The position numbers and the translations under genes are program-made. Positions 5,251 to 6,513 of a stretch of DNA of 6,513 nucleotides are shown here, in pieces. Each line of letters begins with the position of its first letter. Position 1 is the stretch's first letter. Below the pieces are notes generated by a model. The model was not told where the DNA came from. It did not search any database and saw only the letters and a program-made list of their open reading frames with translations. Source of the stretch: Elusimicrobiota bacterium (GTDB lineage: Bacteria > Elusimicrobiota > Endomicrobiia > Endomicrobiales > Endomicrobiaceae); NCBI GenBank assembly GCA_031256695.1, contig JAIRQB010000220.1:1-6513 (forward strand), given 5' to 3'.

Positions 5251-6513
5251 TTACTTCTTTATTGTAGGGTCTATTGTGGCTTTAAATGCCGCTTCTTTCG
5301 TCTGCCCCATCTTTATTGTGGATATTGAAGGGCGGAAAGCGCCTGCATTTTCATCTCTGCCCTGCAAAACATAACGGGGCGTCGGGTTTTTCTTCTGCAA
5401 ATCTTCCCACGCTATCAAGCCCAATTTCCCAAAACTATTGTCATACAAGCGGTTTATGATTAAACCCAATTTTGTATCAGGGAATTCGCTTATCATATTG
5501 AAATCGCCGGAACTGTCGCCCGCTACAAAAACAGGACCATACCCGTATTTCTTAACCAAAACTTGGTTTATAGCGGTAACTTTGCCCGCGCGCTGAGTTT
5601 GAGGATATTTATTTGAATAATCGTATTCGGGCAAGTATTTTCCTTTTTTATCAAGTTTAATTTTCATTCCAATGACATTTTCTTCGGGAACATTGTATCC
5701 GTATTTTGTTCCTGCAAAAACGCGCACAACATTGTCAAGCGAGGCGCTGCAGACATATACATCTATGCCGTTTGCGCGCAAGACAGCCATTAAATTTACC
5801 ATCTCAGGCTGAATGCGCAAGCCGGATTTATATTTATAAGACACAACTCCCGCTTTACCGGGCAAACTCGCCGGGCTTTCTAAAACGTAAGTCCCTATTT
5901 TTTCTTTCAAATTGAAGTCATCAGATTGTTCCGAAACTGCCTTGACTTCATCAACAGTCATACCTACAAATAAATAGAGAACCCAAGGATAACTGATGTC
6001 AGCGCTGAATTTATCGCCTATAGCCTCGTAAAGAAAAGCCAATTTTGCCTGCCAATCTTTGAATTGGTCGGTTTTTTGAATGTCGGCAAGAGACATTTTT
6101 TGCTCTTTGATGTAATTGTCATAGATAAAAGCATAATCTGCTTCTAAATCCGCGCCTATCAATTTTATATTGATGGGATTTCCATCTTTATTTTTAAAGT
6201 CGTCGCCAAAATTATCTTTTGGAACGCCGTTATAAATAGCCTTAGCAAATTCTTTAGGCGTAGCCTTAAATAAGATATTGGCTATCATATAGCGGAAAAG
6301 CGCCTCTTCTGTGTCGTTAAAAATACAGGTTTGGTCCCAATCAAAGACAGCGTAGGGTTTTTTATCCGCATTATAATCCTTACTCTTATTGCCTACTGTA
6401 TCAATGAGTTTTTGCAACTGGGCTCTTGTGTTTTTATCCCACTTGCCCGCATCTAGTGTTTTTGCATCAGCCGCCCAGGCTGTAACCGTTATTGAAAACG
6501 CAAACACTACAGC
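5251..6513 (-). CDS. Exported HAD-superfamily phosphatase (phosphorylcholine phosphatase-like), 5'-truncated
   Basis: Haloacid dehalogenase-type phosphohydrolase, probably acting outside the cytoplasm. The frame is open through base 6513, so the start and the n-region of the signal peptide lie to the right. The visible N-terminus AVVFAFSITVTAWAADAK is a hydrophobic core ending in an AWA|AD type I cleavage site, with no lipobox. Numbering from the Val at 6507, all HAD motifs are present: motif I FDWDQT with nucleophile Asp56 and acid/base Asp58; motif II Ser in VCSAS (252-256); a motif III lysine candidate around 282-309; motif IV GDSSGD (330-335) for Mg2+ binding. The residues between motifs I and II form a large cap. 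The C-terminal VLQGRDENAGAF (380-391) is reminiscent of secreted phosphorylcholine-phosphatase-like HAD proteins. Substrate is unproven; other phosphomonoesters are equally possible. It is convergent with the GGGtGRT operon and shares its terminator. The GTG at 6507 is internal to the signal peptide, not a likely start. Confidence 0.85.
   Translation of the reverse strand, partial: AVVFAFSITVTAWAADAKTLDAGKWDKNTRAQLQKLIDTVGNKSKDYNADKKPYAVFDWDQTCIFNDTEEALFRYMIANILFKATPKEFAKAIYNGVPKDNFGDDFKNKDGNPINIKLIGADLEADYAFIYDNYIKEQKMSLADIQKTDQFKDWQAKLAFLYEAIGDKFSADISYPWVLYLFVGMTVDEVKAVSEQSDDFNLKEKIGTYVLESPASLPGKAGVVSYKYKSGLRIQPEMVNLMAVLRANGIDVYVCSASLDNVVRVFAGTKYGYNVPEENVIGMKIKLDKKGKYLPEYDYSNKYPQTQRAGKVTAINQVLVKKYGYGPVFVAGDSSGDFNMISEFPDTKLGLIINRLYDNSFGKLGLIAWEDLQKKNPTPRYVLQGRDENAGAFRPSISTIKMGQTKEAAFKATIDPTIKK

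Overview
The window looks like bacterial chromosome from an AT-rich organism with strong AAGGAG-type ribosome binding sites. It carries a bacterial sliding clamp, an envelope glycosyltransferase, an exported phosphatase, and a NifU-like/GGGtGRT pair that is typical of anaerobes. An anaerobic, host-associated lineage such as Elusimicrobiota/Endomicrobium is a possible source. That placement is inferred from gene content and base composition only and is weak. There is no tRNA, rRNA, CRISPR array or transposase gene.

Layout: (1) 1-723 (+), the 3' two-thirds of dnaN, cut by the left edge. (2) 724-1458, a 735-base non-coding stretch and the most unusual part of the window. It holds two copies of a structured element (971-1062 and 1266-1339) that folds as a three-way junction. 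Its two conserved sequence blocks flank a middle stem that has changed sequence while keeping its pairing. Two strong intrinsic terminators follow copy 1. A hairpin that buries the Shine-Dalgarno of the next gene follows copy 2. The arrangement looks like a tandem riboswitch-like leader, with copy 1 acting on transcription and copy 2 on translation. (3) 1459-3081 (+), a 540-residue multi-pass ArnT/PMT-type glycosyltransferase. (4) 3082-3415, a 334-base non-coding gap with a hairpin, possible repeat debris and a good -10 element. (5) 3416-4108 and 4156-5160 (+), a two-gene operon: a NifU/IscU-like iron-sulfur scaffold homologue with a long C-terminal extension, and the GGGtGRT protein, a conserved family of unknown function. 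(6) 5194-5233, a bidirectional terminator. (7) 5251-6513 (-), an exported HAD-superfamily phosphatase convergent with the operon and cut by the right edge in its signal peptide.

How the parts relate: the leader at 971-1457 most simply controls the glycosyltransferase, an inner-membrane enzyme that would use a polyprenyl-phosphate sugar to modify lipid A, glycan or protein. The scaffold and GGGtGRT proteins are presumably co-expressed and act together on an iron-sulfur or redox task that the sequence does not reveal. The dnaN fragment and the phosphatase appear functionally unrelated to their neighbours.
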